Source: Dirofilaria immitis (Eukaryota > Nematoda > Chromadorea > Rhabditida > Onchocercidae). Taken from it: DNA of 64,000 nucleotides. The position numbers were made by a program, and so were the translations under genes. The stretch covers positions 10,215,501 to 10,279,500 of the forward strand of contig JAKNDB010000068.1 of NCBI GenBank assembly GCA_024305405.1, in the 5' to 3' direction. Each line of letters opens with the position of its first letter. Positions within the stretch are counted from its first letter, which is position 1. Of this stretch, positions 27,509 through 38,631 are shown piece after piece. The notes below the pieces were generated by a model. That model was not told where the DNA came from. It ran no database searches and saw nothing but the letters and a program-made list of their open reading frames with translations.

Positions 27509-27531
27509 CGAAACTTGTAATACAAGTTTCG
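27509..27531. repeat. 23-bp palindrome upstream of MITD1
   Basis: CGAAACTTGTA (27,509-27,519) and TACAAGTTTCG (27,521-27,531) are exact reverse complements around a single A. It lies about 245 bp before the MITD1 start codon, so it could be a dimeric binding site, but no known site is recognised. Confidence 0.8.
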
Positions 27532-27776
27532 AATATTTTTATGTCTTACTGAAATTCGCGACACCAAGTTTTCTTTTCCTGCTTTGAGCCTTTCCTTCTC
27601 AAAGTTTTGTGTTGCATCTTCAAAAGTAGTAAAATTGGTCTCTCAGCATTGTTGTAGTCGAAGTTCTAGGGAAATTCTTTGGCCTACTATTTTATGATTC
27701 CACGATGATAAATAAATTTTTATTTAAATGTAGAAATAATTGGAGGGACAACAAATGGATATTGGTGAGATTGGAT

Positions 27777-29677
27777 ATGCAATCTTTCATTGATAAAAGT
27801 AAGCCAATTTTGCAAAAAGCAGTTGCTCTTGATCGAGACAATAAGAAAAATGAAGCGGTCGAAAATTATGCAGAGGGGATCACTTTGTTGCTCAGCGCTA
27901 TGTCATGTTAGTTAATTTTTTCTTTTGTTAGCAGTCCGAGTGAATGAAAAAATTCCTTCTTGATTTTTGAAAAGGCAACAATAATTTTTTATTTTGTGTA
28001 AGATAATGACTAGTATGAAATGCTAAAGTCAAGTTTTGTTTTTTCTAAAATTATAGTGATTTTCAAATCATTATTTCCATATCTGTGAAGCGAGACTCCT
28101 TTCATTCAAAAGTTATTGATTAACTGGAAGTTCGTTTCAGGTAATGAAACCACAGAAAATACCAGAGAAATTTTGCGCGAAAAAATTTCAAAATATTTAG
28201 CTAGAGCAGAAGTACTAAAAGGACAAACGAAGCCAGAAATACTCGCAGTGCATCAAATGCATATCATGCATAACGAGGTATAATTTAACTTTTATTTTAA
28301 AAGCATTGGTGATGCATGTGGTTTTACCATTGTTATTCACAGATTTTGTTGAATTAAGTAGACAGAAAAGGATTTCATGATCGCAGAATCTGTGGTTTGC
28401 TTAATTGTATTGCATAATTACAACATATTCATATTCTGTTTAGATTATTAGAATATTTTGATATCAAATATTTTATTTATCATTTAGAGAAAATAGTTTT
28501 TCTTGTTTGGAGAAAGCTGTTATGAGGAAGAAAGCTATTATGCTGCAGATATCTCATCAGGAACTGGCTTATGTGCAAGCTTTGCTATTGCATCTGCAGC
28601 TGCAATCTTCATTTCATTATTTATTACTGTTGCGTGTACATCAAGTGCTCCCTGAATATATAAGGGAATCCCATTACATTATTAACTTGGTTATTGTAGT
28701 CTGATCTACCAGTTGCGATTATTGCATCTGGTCTTACAGCTTTGCGAGCTCAGGCCTTACTTCTGGGTCAGGGTTAGCAAGGGCAAAAATAATCGGATCT
28801 TTACTCATGCTCTTTAACATCTCTTCGTTAAGCACATTTTTTACAGATAATCCGATAAATACGTCAGCGTCTTTTATTGCATCAAGTAGAGAACGTTCTT
28901 TAGTATCGGTTGCATATTTTTCCTTCCACTTGTTCCCTTCATCTAATAAAATTTTTGGACCGGAAGTTTTTCATTTGATTTTGTAAACGACAGTTTGCTA
29001 ATCTTCAGATTGGTTTTGGATATGAAAGAATTTTCAAACGATGCGCGGACAATGATTTAACAGAAATTACTGTTCGAGATGCTTATATTATACTGCCATA
29101 TCAAGTATGTTTGAAGAGACTTAGATGAAGGGGGCGGGAGAATGGGGATGAAAAGTAAAAATCGCCTTTAGATTGATTTCTTTATCGGCTACGGAAGATG
29201 TTTTGTTTTAAAAAGATTATGTGTTCATTCTAGGTTTTAAATTTTGTACGATTTTGTGAGTTATTCGTTCTTCACGCACCAAACCTAAAAACTATACGCC
29301 TATGGACACATTACGATTCCAAAGCAGAAGGCTTGCTGCAACAGTTGAAAGCTAGTTTAGCATGCCATAATATCGAATTGAGTGTTTATTACGACGAGAA
29401 TTTCCATGATCGGGAAATCAGGTTGGTTTTAAACTAGCTTTCAACTGAACCTAAAAACAAATTGCTGTTCTTATATTCTAGGTGTTCGTATTTCTTTTGC
29501 ATCATTCTCTTGGCTATAGATTAACAATTTGTTTTTAGGTTCAGCAATGGTTGGATGATAAAAATTGGACGTGGATTAAATTATTTTCAAAATGTAGGAT
29601 ATTATGAAATCGGTTCATGTGATTTAAACTTAAGGAAATGTCACGAAACAAACATTGATATTTTCAAGTTCAAATAG
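27777..29677 (+). CDS. MITD1: MITD1, MIT-domain protein with phospholipase D-like C-terminal domain
   Basis: In humans MITD1 binds ESCRT-III tails through its MIT domain and membranes through its C-terminal PLD-like domain, stabilising the midbody in abscission. Five exons: 27,777-27,906, 28,141-28,277, 29,009-29,104, 29,234-29,421 and 29,539-29,677. All phases are consistent, giving 229 residues (human 249). The MIT domain covers about residues 1-80 ([47 protein letters not shown]). The C-terminal domain has [47 protein letters not shown] and [12 protein letters not shown], all family landmarks. The start ATG at 27,777 is chosen from the family N-terminus; an in-frame ATG 72 bp upstream exists. 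Intron 2 holds a bacterial gene fragment and intron 4 an unusual inverted repeat. Confidence 0.95.
28535..28950 (-). pseudogene. bacterial (Wolbachia-like) malic enzyme fragment inserted in MITD1 intron 2
   Basis: Read on the minus strand, this intronic stretch encodes the C-terminal part of a bacterial NAD(P)-dependent malic enzyme: [59 protein letters not shown], then [47 protein letters not shown] and PVPDEIS. Two single-base losses break it, at 'AAG-CTG' near 28,743 (family K-A-V) and 'AGGG-AGC' near 28,648 (family F-R-G-A-L). There is no start, no N-terminal malic domain and no stop in the expected place, so it cannot make an enzyme. Being intronless, alpha-proteobacterial in character and antisense to the host gene, it fits a nuclear Wolbachia transfer. 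The exact donor genus is inferred. The edges are approximate. Confidence 0.88.
29342..29544. repeat. double inverted repeat in MITD1 exon 4-intron 4-exon 5
   Basis: Intron 4 contains a 35-bp block (29,430-29,464) made of two reverse-complement copies. TAAACTAGCTTTCAACTG (29,430-29,447) is the exact inverse of exon-4 bases 29,342-29,359. CTGAACCTAAAAACAAATTG (29,445-29,464) is the exact inverse of 29,525-29,544, which spans the 3' splice acceptor and the first bases of exon 5. The two share CTG. The second pair can fold into a 20-bp stem that covers the acceptor. Confidence 0.92.
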
Positions 29678-29729
29678 TCTCAATAGTTTTTCCTGTGATA
29701 ATAATGCTGTTACTTGTATTCAACTGTAG

Positions 29730-29890
29730 CTTTATATATATATAAACATATATATATTGCTTAAAATAATAATAGCAATGAATGAATCAAAATTAAATGA
29801 TACAAAATCCAATATGTTATAATTTTTCTTTCCTTATATATTTATGTATAGGTTATATATATGAAATATATATATATATATATATGTGTG
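29730..29890. repeat. AT dinucleotide-rich tracts downstream of MITD1
   Basis: Short (TA)n runs near 29,735-29,756 and 29,860-29,887, within about 200 bp past the MITD1 stop codon. Simple low-complexity sequence; nothing else recognised. Confidence 0.7.
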
Positions 29891-30491
29891 TTTATGCTAA
29901 CTATAGATTATGGGAAAGAAAATTGTAGTAATTTATGTTATATGACGATGCAATCACCTTAATGATTTGATCTTATATTAAATATATATTTCCTCTTCCT
30001 ATCATTTGTTTCATTTTGATCATTGCGGATTCATCATCATACTCATTATCTACATTTACTGGATTCAAAATATATAATTTGACATTGTTACTTTTCTGAA
30101 AGTGTAAAGTTTTTATATGATTTTCCTTTTCTACTACGTAATATTAAAGAAATAAAATGACTAAACTTGAAACACATAAAACTATGGAATAAAAAATTCT
30201 GAAAAAGTATTCTGAAACTTTTGCAATTTGTTTATTCTTTATGCCTCTCGGTTAGCAGACCAAATATTCCGATTTCTATCCCTTTATAATTTTAAGGATT
30301 TTTTCAACAAACGGATTTGAGGAAATCTGATATTTGTAAATGGTTTTGTAGGATGTTGTTATATGGAAGGAATATTTTTATCTCCGCTTTGTGTGTTCTG
30401 TTTGTTTTGTTGCATTTAAAAACTATTAATTTTGTTCATTTTTAGGCTGTATGCTGCATTATGTTACCAGAAAAAAGCAGAAGAGTGCAGC

Positions 30492-30787
30492 TGTATGCGG
30501 TGTAAGTTTAAATGTCAGCATTCAATCGGTAAATAGCAAATTGTTGCAATATGCATAAAGCTAAGGAGAAACTTTAGACAAAAGCATCAAATTTGTATTT
30601 GCCATCGCCAAGCAGTTAAAGATTTTATTAACAGTATGATCTATCAATTCAAACGCAATTGGGACGGTAGTAGATGACAACAGTCATATCGAATTTTGTC
30701 TGAAGTGGAATTATGGATAACAGATTTTCCGTATGTAGTGTAAGTTTAAATGTCAGCATTCGATTGATAAATAGCAAATTGTTGCAA
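30492..30787. repeat. 57-bp direct duplication, copies at 30,492-30,548 and 30,731-30,787
   Basis: Both copies contain GTGTAAGTTTAAATGTCAGC followed by AATAGCAAATTGTTGCAA, with a few differences between. Each carries a strong GTAAGT donor-like site. The second copy is flanked by a 15-bp inverted pair (GATAACAGATTTTCC at about 30,716-30,730 and GGAAAATCTGTTATC at about 30,793-30,807). Confidence 0.8.
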
Positions 30788-30860
30788 GTTAAGGAAAATC
30801 TGTTATCTAGTTCAAAAAATTTTACATTTTTAAGTAATGAAAGTGGGAGGTATTAAAGAA

Positions 30861-30945
30861 AGAAGTGAAATAAACATTTCAGATTCCCATCATTTGGAAT
30901 TGGAGAAGTGAAATAAACATTTCAGATCCCCATCATTTGGAATTT
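30861..30945. repeat. 41-bp tandem duplication, 43-bp period, upstream of PSME3 exon
   Basis: AGAAGTGAAATAAACATTTC followed by AGAT(T/C)CCCATCATTTGGAATT at 30,861-30,901 is repeated at 30,904-30,945 with one substitution. Each copy contains an AACATTTCAG acceptor-like site, about 20-60 bp before the true acceptor at 30,964. Confidence 0.88.
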
Positions 30946-30964
30946 ATCCGTAAACTAATTTCAG

Positions 30965-32822
30965 CTCGATGCATACAAGACAAATTTAATGAAACAAGCG
31001 GAAAAAATTGTTTTAGAAGAATTCCCGAAAAAAGTACTCGAATTCAATAACCTACTTGAGGTTTGCTTATTTCTATTCTTACATGCTTTTTATTTGCTTT
31101 TGAATTTGAATTAGGTTGGCGTAATAAGAAATTTATAATGGTATTCCATTAATGCATACTTGTCCATCAATTAATTTTCACTATCGCTGAATAAACATTT
31201 TTTATGCCACTTTTTTATTTGCTAAACGAATGTATTTTTTTGCCTTTTTTGATATGTTAATGTCTGAAAATATTTATTAACATTTATTCATTATCTTATT
31301 TTAAACGATTTTATTTATTTATTATCTTTTCAGGTTATTTATTTATTATCTTTTCAGGACGAACAGTTCTCCTATGAGCGGTTACCAGAGCTCTTACCAA
31401 ACATTGATTTAGGAATTCCATATGCAGAACAATTAATCGAATATGCGGTAGTACTTGAATTTGTATTTTTATTGCTGGGTGTACTACTAAAAGAGAAATT
31501 TGTTTCTAAACTTTAATTTATATCCATTAAAAAAATACGCATTGCAGAATGACAGAAATTCAGTTGAGCATGAAAATGATGATGGGGTTTTTAAAAAGAA
31601 GCGAAAAATTGATCATGCGAATATCCAACCGCTTCATGGTTATCGTTTGTCTGTATTTCATGTATTTCATTAATTCAGTCACAACTTTTCACAAAGAAGG
31701 GGCGGATATAATGACACTGTTAAAATCTCAATAGCAGGATTACCAAGATTATCTGATAATTCATTACAGTCGCTCATGAGCATTAATTTCAAGGTGACTG
31801 CTCTTCGACATACTAGTTTAAACCAATAGTGAGTGGGATTAGCGAGACTGAACGAATATTATATATTGCTGCATTAATAGTATATTCAGGCACTTCGGTT
31901 TATGGCTTTATAAATGGAACCGTTAAATGTAACGAAAAACTTGCTAGTCTTACTGATATCACACGGCCTTTACTTCGAGATTCGGTTGAAGCTGTCAACA
32001 AGGTTTAATTTAGATTTATATTTCTAGCGACGGAAAAATGGTTCAAATTTCCACTAATTCCATCTTTTTTTTGTTATTCTGTGGTCAAACATCATCATAA
32101 CCTAAAAATTTGTTATAAACTAAAAACGAGTTGATATTTTGTAGGTAAAAATGTGGATCTTATTCTTGATCCCACGTATCGAAGATGGCAACAATTTCAG
32201 GGTTTCCATACAAGAAGAAGCTCTTAGTGAGGTCCTCTTTCTTGAAATCACAATTTTTAAAATTCGAGCATTTTTGTTTCACTATCATTCACAATAATCC
32301 TTAATAAAATTTGAATTATGTTGTTGAATTTTAAAGTTTAGAGTTCATCAAGATATGCATAAGGTTTGAATATAATTGAAATTTGAGATTTTAGGTGCGT
32401 ACAGTAGAGGGTGAAGCAGCATCATTTCTTGATCAGATGTCTCGATATTTCGTTAGTCGTGCTCGACTGGTAACTAAAGTAGCGAAATATCCGCATGTTG
32501 TAGGTTATACTTGGAAAATTTATATCTAAAATTTCAAAATTTTGCTCTGCAGTAATTAACCTGCTTATATGAGCATGTCGATTATCACGAACGATATTTG
32601 CAATTATTTTTTCTTTCTCATGTTCCCTCGAAAAAAATCCATAAAATTTATCAGGAAGATTACCGTCGAGCAATTCTGGATATGGATGAAAAACAGTTCA
32701 TTAATATTCGTCTCGTGCTAACCGAAATGCGCAATCATTTCGCTACATTGCACGATATGATTACGAAGAATCTCGAGAAAATTAAGACTCCACGAAGTAA
32801 TAATACAGAGCATATGTATTAA
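30965..32822 (+). CDS. psme-3: PSME3 / PA28 gamma (REG gamma), nuclear proteasome activator
   Basis: Heptameric 11S activator that caps the 20S proteasome in the nucleus. Exons: 30,965-31,060, 31,358-31,447, 31,548-31,638, 31,738-31,793, 31,890-32,002, 32,145-32,231, 32,395-32,499 and 32,655-32,822. Landmarks are EEFPKKVLEFNNLL, a basic nuclear signal FKKKRKIDH in the variable insert, and the activation loop KMWILFLIPRIEDGNNFRVS. Then come VEGEAASFLDQMSRYFVSRA, AKYPHVEDYRRAI and the C-terminus PRSNNTEHMY, which sits where the tail enters the 20S pocket. The first exon is uncertain; ATG at 30,713 followed by AGT|GTAAGT (30,713-30,739) is a phase-0 candidate. The 31,793/31,890 junction is off by one base. 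One more G before the donor would give the family-like F-K-G-T-S-V-Y. Confidence 0.92.
31311..31358. repeat. perfect 24-bp tandem duplication of a splice acceptor in PSME3
   Basis: TTATTTATTTATTATCTTTT plus CAGG occurs at 31,311-31,334 and again at 31,335-31,358, ending on the first base of the exon. This makes two identical TTTTCAG acceptors 24 bp apart. Use of the first would insert eight codons (VIYLLSFQ) without changing frame. Confidence 0.95.
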
Positions 32823-34300
32823 TTAGAAAACCTTTGAAATATTATTTTCTAAGGTATGCTGTGTTCTACTGACATATGTGTGAAGAGATGTTATTATTCA
32901 TTCTGAAGATTTCGATTTCTGTGGGATTAAATTAACTTCGATCTTTATGGGATTTTTTCCTCATCCTGATGAAACTGAAAGCTAATTATTGTTTTTAACT
33001 CGTCATTTGGAAATATTTGTTTTTTATTTAATTTTATACTTATTTTCGACTAAATTAGTTTTTTAGAAAACTTTCAAAAAAAACTTATTGCTTCAAATTT
33101 TCAAAATTCAAACTTCTGGTAATAGTGAATTGGGGTCTTCAAATTTATGATAATATAGTAAAAATTTTTTATAATTTTATTACTGTAGCGGAATAATTTA
33201 TGATTTCGTTATACTTATTATATCTTTCTAAAAAATACTTCAAAATGTTCTGCGCTTTTTTTGCTTCAATTGAAGGAAATTTCTTTGTTCAGATTCAGAT
33301 TCTTTGTGAAATGCAAAAAAGAAACAAAAACGAAGAAATCCATCTTACTTTTTTACTAATCTTTGCGAAAAACCAAATAAAAAATTTTTGATTGAACAGA
33401 CATCATATAGTGTATAGCGTTTTTAAAATATTTACACTATTTGAAAATAAGAGTTTTTAGGTTATTGCAAAATAAATGAAATATTTTATTATTATGCTAA
33501 ATAGTGTATATTTTATTTCCGTTATTGCTTCCATTGTCGCCAGCATCATAAGTGAATTTTTATTTTTGCATCAGTAGCTTGCCAAATTAGAATGTGTTAT
33601 GTTCTATCAACATCGCTATCACATATAATTCATGAGATTTTGTGAAGCTTATTAGTATTATTTAAAAAATTCATCCGTGTAACAGTGTGCATTAGTCGAT
33701 GTGACTTCACGTGACGCAATGCAATTAAAAATGAGTGTTCTGGAAAGAATGTTATATGATGGTAGAGTTGCATGAAAATGATAAGCATTCTAAATTATAT
33801 GATAATAATAAATTATCCATCTCTGTTTCGATCAGTTTCTTTTTTTGATGGTTTATTTTCTTTTTCCGCCTTAGTTCATTATATCGATAACTGCATTCGC
33901 CACAGTATCATGCAATGCTCGTGTAGAGACTTTTCTAATCAAAATCATTTTTTATGCAACTTAGTTATTTTCAGTCTGTTGTTAAATTGTCATTATTCAT
34001 AATTTTGATGAACTTAATTATCATTATCATTAAGAATCATTGAACTGGTATTTAAAAATCTTGTTATTCAGATTCTAATAACTGAAAAATCGACAAACAC
34101 TTTCTTTCGAATAACGAATGGAGATGAAAATTAATATGAGAAGAGAGGGAGAAGGAGATATGGTGAGGACAGCATCACTATTAGTTCTATCAACTCACTT
34201 GAGATTTTGGACAGGTATTTTGAGCTCTCAATATTTAGTCTTAAACAACTGTTAACGTCAATACAATTGCGCTTCACTTTTTGTCATTGTACTGATTGTC

Positions 34301-34360
34301 ACTACTAAAAATTTTATTGTGAAAATGGTTGTTACTATTAAAAATTTTATTGTGAAAATG
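34301..34360. repeat. 27-bp direct repeat, two copies, 33-bp period
   Basis: ACTACTAAAAATTTTATTGT plus GAAAATG at 34,301-34,327 is repeated at 34,334-34,360 with one substitution. Confidence 0.88.
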
Positions 34361-37300
34361 ATTCAAATATTCAAAACTTACGGTAGGAGGATACATCAAA
34401 ATATATTAAAATGTATTAAGATTTTGAGGTAGATTGGGATTTCAGTATTCTTTCTTTGCCTTGAATTCTATTTAGATTTCGTTAGAATTTAATTTTTTAA
34501 AATTCGAAAAATTATGTTTGAAAAAATTTTCGCTGCATCATCAGTTACATTTTGTAAATAAAGTTTCACATCAAAAATTCATTCAAATTGTTGGGAACAA
34601 GAAATTGAAGAGGAGAAACAAAGAAAGGAAAAATATAGAGGATAGAAGTTTGAGAAGGGTAGATAAGGAAGAAAAAGGTGAAGAAGAACAATGTAAGGTG
34701 GTTAGGATATATCACAAGAATTAAATAGTGACAGGTGTTCAGTTTTTCTTTTTATCTGATGCATTTCAATTTTTCACTTTTTTTCCAAAAAGCCAAAAAA
34801 TAAATGAGATGGGAAGAGTGTGCAAATTATCCATGTGCTATCAACTTAAATTATAACTCATTATTAACTTAGTATATAGAATCAAATTTCTGAATTTATT
34901 AGTTAGTTTATTCAATCTAAACATTTCCCACCCAACAGATTTCATGTTTAACGAGTAATTAACCTCAGATCATATCAAATGAACAATTCGACTCAGTTCT
35001 GATTTTTCATTGGTAATGCTGTAATAGAATTTTGCTACTGTATTGAACGAGAATTAGTTGGAGATTGTATCTGTTATTCGGGATTGTATCGAAGTAATAG
35101 GCTTAGATGACAATTAGAGCTTAAAGTTTTTCAGATCAAAAGCATATCGATATACTTATGCACCACATATAATCAATCGCACGTGTGCACAAACATGCAC
35201 AGACACGTATATATGCAAATATAAACAATGCATATCGTATGCATATTAATTTGCATAAAAGATGAGTAAAGCCGAATGATTTCAAAAATGGCATTATGCC
35301 TGTTTAGTGAAGGAAATCAATATTTTCATGATGCCATGATACCATTAGTTAATGTCAAACTTCTTCTCCCCGGCATTCATAAGACTATTGTTTAGAACTT
35401 ACCTAACGTTTAAGTTTATTACAAATTCAACGAAAAATATAAAAATATAGATATTCAATTCGCTCACTGAAATTTTTTAAAAATGTAGTTTTAATTTAAT
35501 CAATTCAAAAGTTTTTTTAACGAAGCCGAGAATTATTAGATTATTTAAATGATCTGTCTTTTTAGATCGATAAGTTTATTCTCATACTATAACACAAATT
35601 TATTTAGATTGCTCTCTTCATATATACTGAACATTCTAACCCATGAGCTAAACGTTGAAAGGCAAGCTTGATAGATTCAATCTTTCCTCACTTTTTTATC
35701 ATTCATCATCAAATCCATCAAATCTTTCCATTTAAATCGGTTAATATTGCTGTGTTAGCATAGCGAATAGTGATTTTTAAATCATTCATATACTTGACCA
35801 ATAGTATGTTTCATATTTTAGCCAAGTTTCGGGGTTTTTACTTTTACATTTTACATTTTCGTAATTGCAAAATTGCTTTATTTACGATGCATGGAGATTA
35901 TTCAGTGTGGCTGTTTGTTACAGATAGAAGACGTAGACGGATGAAAAAAATTCAGGAATTGAATCTATTGATTGATTATTGATTGATCCTTGAAGTTATC
36001 ATTTTAAAATACTTATTTGATCAATTTTACAGCATAATATAGTGTAACAATCTTAGCAAGCCCTCTTAATTTGCCTCATTGGTAATTAAAGGAGATAAAG
36101 AAAGTACACTTGCACTGGTTCAGAGGATGAAACTTACTTCTTCATAGCATCCCATAATATCTATTTGTGTTATCTATCGTTTCATAATGATTCCAAACTT
36201 TTTCGAGTGTTAGCATTCATTGACATCACTCTTCAATTTTTAACTATTAAAAAAATTATCTATAAATATTGTAATACATCTCATATTCTATTTTGCATAT
36301 CACGCACATGATTTGATCTTACTATTCAAAATACTATCTTATCAGTAATGAGAGACCGAAACTTTGTTTCTAATTTCATTTCTCGAATGGCTTATTGTTA
36401 TTATTATCCTTTAACTGGAAGTACTGATAAGATAAATTACAATTTAATTTTTTCTTCATCTGCTAGTTATAAAATTCAATCCGCTTGAAATGAAATTGAT
36501 CCTCTGAATATGGTAACAGATGAGAGTTATATGAAACTGAATGTATTTCTATTCGGGGTACTGAAATATAAATCGATGAATATTGATATGTTACTTTTTA
36601 TTTTTGTATTATAAAGTTAATCATTTTGTTCAAAGGATCTTTCATTTCTGAGTAAAATTCATCAATTTGAAATGAAAAAAATACAATAGAATAATTACTA
36701 TAACTGACTCCGATCCTAATTAATTCTTTTCATACTTTAATTATGAGAGATGGATTTTGTTCTTTTCGTCAGAATCTGTTTGTAGTGGCAGTTAATGAAG
36801 ATAATATTAATTTTCGAAGGATCTTTATAATTTGCTCTAATTATAGTAAAGATCGCTTAACCTGATCATACTTTTCTAGATCGAATTTCTTCATATTATT
36901 AAAACTTGTACCACTCTAATGTGCTTTTAATAAAATTTTATAGGTATTGATTAAGCATATAAAAGTTTAAAAAGACATTATGTTGATGGGATAGCATTTT
37001 TTTGTAATAAAAGTGTTGTGATTTTCAACAAATCATCATCATATATATGTATCGTTTAATCCCAATAACTTCTTATTTTTTAACCTTTATTCGAAAAACT
37101 ATAATTTCGAAATTCATAAATTTTAGAAGAAATTCATTTCTTTCGAAATTGGTCTCAGTGTTTAAATCGTCCAATTTATAAATAATTATATGTGCTTTAC
37201 TAGTATACAATAGATATCAGGATCTACGGAAAATGGCTATCTTATTGGTTTATGTGCCTTCTAGAGTTGTAGTTTTTGAAAACATGACTCGAATAAACTA

Positions 37301-38576
37301 AATTAAATGTGTTGATGTTGATAAATAGCATTAGTGAGAAGATTATATCAAAATTGCAAATTAGTATTTTTTAATCTAAATTCAAATTTAATGACAGAAA
37401 TGTCAAGAATGACTTCCAACAGAAAATGTTGGCTTTGATCTAAATGGCAAAGAATTTCTGAGAATTAATGTTTGTCATGAAACTGAACCGAAATAATAGA
37501 AAAATGATATATGAATAATTATCAATAATGGCTTTTTATTCCTCTTTTTATGGTAAATAGAATAGATATTCATCACATAGACACTAACTATTTTTTTCTT
37601 TTTTTTCAATTCAAATTCTGTTAATCAGTCTTTTTTGGTATATTTCAGTTTCACAAAATTATAGGATTTCTCTTTTAATTCCTAAAAATCTCTTTTTTGT
37701 TGCATTTTTTTATCTAAACTGTTCATGAGATCAAAAGATTTTGAAATTCAAACAGAGCATATGTGAATAAAAAGATTTGATTAAATCGAATATTTTCGAA
37801 CATTAATCATTTTGAACGACTCACCAGAATTTCACTGTTCATTTTATTATAACCAAAATTTTAATTTAAAATAAGCACGGATTTAATAGAGATTATATAG
37901 AATAAAGAGAGAAATAAAATTAATTTATCAGAGAATGATTAATGAAGCCAAAGATTTTAAAAAGTCAAGCACCGGAATATCTCATGACAGTGCTTGGTTT
38001 TCGTTCAATGGAAAGTAGGCAAAAGAAGTAAGCTGATGCTTCAACGAATTATTCTAGAACTACTTGAAAGTTTATCAGGATATTTTATTTCTCAAATTTG
38101 ATCAAATATTTTTTCACTTTTTTATCATTTTACTTGGTAAAATTCAAAAAATAAATAATGAAAAGATAAATACTTTTTACAGATATATTTAGATAAAGAT
38201 ATTTAACCAAATTTAATAATTCATTTGTTGCGTAATTGTGCTTGTCAATAATTTGAGGCAAACTTTCATTCTGTTTTGCTTATTTACTTTTTACCGTAGT
38301 AATTTAACTAGTACTTTATCACTAATAATTTATTATATCATGTTTTTAGTTCACTTTAATTGATTTCATGTCTCTTAGTTCTAGAAACGAAATGTTTTAT
38401 GATCATTTTCATATTTTGCAGTTTTCTCTTCTTTTTCCACTCCTTTATCTTCTCTCGCGATTGCTATATATTATTTATAAAATATGGAAACATTAATTCA
38501 TAAGTGGGCTAAATTTGAATTATTTATTTCTCAGAATATGGATTCTTGTACTAATTTGAATATTTTATATCTTAGG

Positions 38577-38631
38577 CATCTAATTTGAATATTTTTCATC
38601 TAAGACATCTAATTTGAATATTTTTCATCTA
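38577..38631. repeat. 26-bp direct repeat, 29-bp period, with a degenerate third copy
   Basis: CATCTAATTTGAATATTTTT plus CATCTA at 38,577-38,602 recurs at 38,606-38,631. A diverged copy (CTAATTTGAATATTTTATAT) starts near 38,551. Confidence 0.85.

Larger units (their letters stand above)
26280..27776. other. non-coding stretch between divergent genes, rich in short duplications
   Basis: Between the unknown minus-strand gene and MITD1. It contains two tandem duplications and a palindrome, listed separately. A possible further minus-strand exon of the unknown gene lies at about 26,351-26,401, reading NRLGFTGIFTMTTLL between an AG and a GT, but its phase does not fit the next exon. Confidence 0.45.

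Noticed and set aside
28507..28704. 65-codon plus-strand frame inside MITD1 intron 2
   Set aside because: It is the antisense of the malic enzyme fragment and does not resemble any protein in its own right.
34518..34724. K/R/E-rich plus-strand open frame
   Set aside because: Translation of a purine-rich low-complexity tract; no splice sites or family signal.
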